In this document: positions 63,932 through 64,000 of the stretch, one piece after another
Layout: each line of letters opens with the position of its first letter
Numbering within the stretch: the first letter of the stretch is position 1
Assembly: GCA_021613535.1 (NCBI GenBank)
Contig: CP075493.1
Coordinates: forward strand, 10,850,001-10,914,000
DNA length: 64,000 nt
Reading direction: 5' to 3'
Origin: Adineta vaga
Taxonomy: Eukaryota > Rotifera
Notes under the pieces: generated by a model
Told to the model about the DNA's origin: nothing
Databases searched by the model: none
The model's input: only the letters and a program-made list of their open reading frames with translations
Made by a program: the position numbers and the translations under genes

Positions 63932-64000
63932 GCATCGGCTGTCATATCTTCGAACCGTCTAATCATTACTAGGGAATTCTTAATAAGTTTCTCGAAACGC

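Noticed and set aside
1-64000. Transposons, tRNA or rRNA genes, CRISPR arrays
   Set aside because: No transposase, reverse transcriptase or integrase motif, no tRNA A/B-box cloverleaf and no spaced direct-repeat array could be seen by eye; a tRNAscan and repeat search would be needed to be sure.

Overview
The window is animal nuclear DNA and most resembles a bdelloid rotifer genome. The grounds are: AT-rich sequence; very short introns (mostly about 50-70 nt) with GT..AG ends; tightly packed genes on both strands; five rhodopsin-like GPCR genes; expanded F-box/LRR, ADP-ribosyltransferase-TPR, pentapeptide-repeat and DUF4419-type families; and several intronless genes of bacterial or fungal type among normal metazoan genes. 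No species is claimed. All reading was by eye, without searches.

Left third (1-23 kb): a GH27 alpha-galactosidase cut by the window edge, an atypical dual-specificity phosphatase, a mucin-like type II membrane protein, an intronless cobyric acid synthase (CobQ/CbiP), an inverted duplicate of a 63-64 aa hydrophilic microprotein, a Ly6-like GPI protein, a ZIP zinc transporter carrying a frameshift, a relic oxygenase, a second mucin-like protein with a PAN/apple domain, an AttH/CrtC-like lipocalin-fold gene, a DUF4419 gene with a frameshift, a C16orf89 homologue, a T4 Rnl1-type RNA ligase and an F-box/LRR gene in which almost every LRR is its own 84-nt phase-0 exon.

Middle (23-47 kb): a TDP2-like phosphodiesterase, two paralogous GPCRs sharing a TM7 intron, an APH/hydroxylysine-kinase-like kinase, a GNAT acetyltransferase, a second F-box/LRR gene with a relic relative downstream, a class I aminotransferase, a stand-alone PARP-fold protein, a six-exon RING-H2 ligase, a third GPCR, a decayed pentapeptide-repeat gene, a YfeW-like serine beta-lactamase-fold enzyme, a secreted Cys-rich peptide and a fourth GPCR.

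Right third (47-64 kb): a 908 aa arginine-type ADP-ribosyltransferase with TPRs, a stomatin, a fungal-type amino-acid permease, a fifth GPCR, an S9 peptidase and a large ionotropic glutamate receptor whose pore carries a K+-channel-like GYG. The last two genes sit in a GC-rich block of about 5 kb. The window ends with a short TGTGGG telomere-like tract and a broken TPR gene.

The genes do not form one pathway. The consistent picture is a gene-dense accessory region mixing sensory receptors, nucleic-acid repair or ADP-ribose enzymes (RNA ligase, TDP2-like, PARP-like, ART), horizontally acquired metabolic genes and decaying duplicates. No convincing transposon, tRNA, rRNA or CRISPR array was seen.
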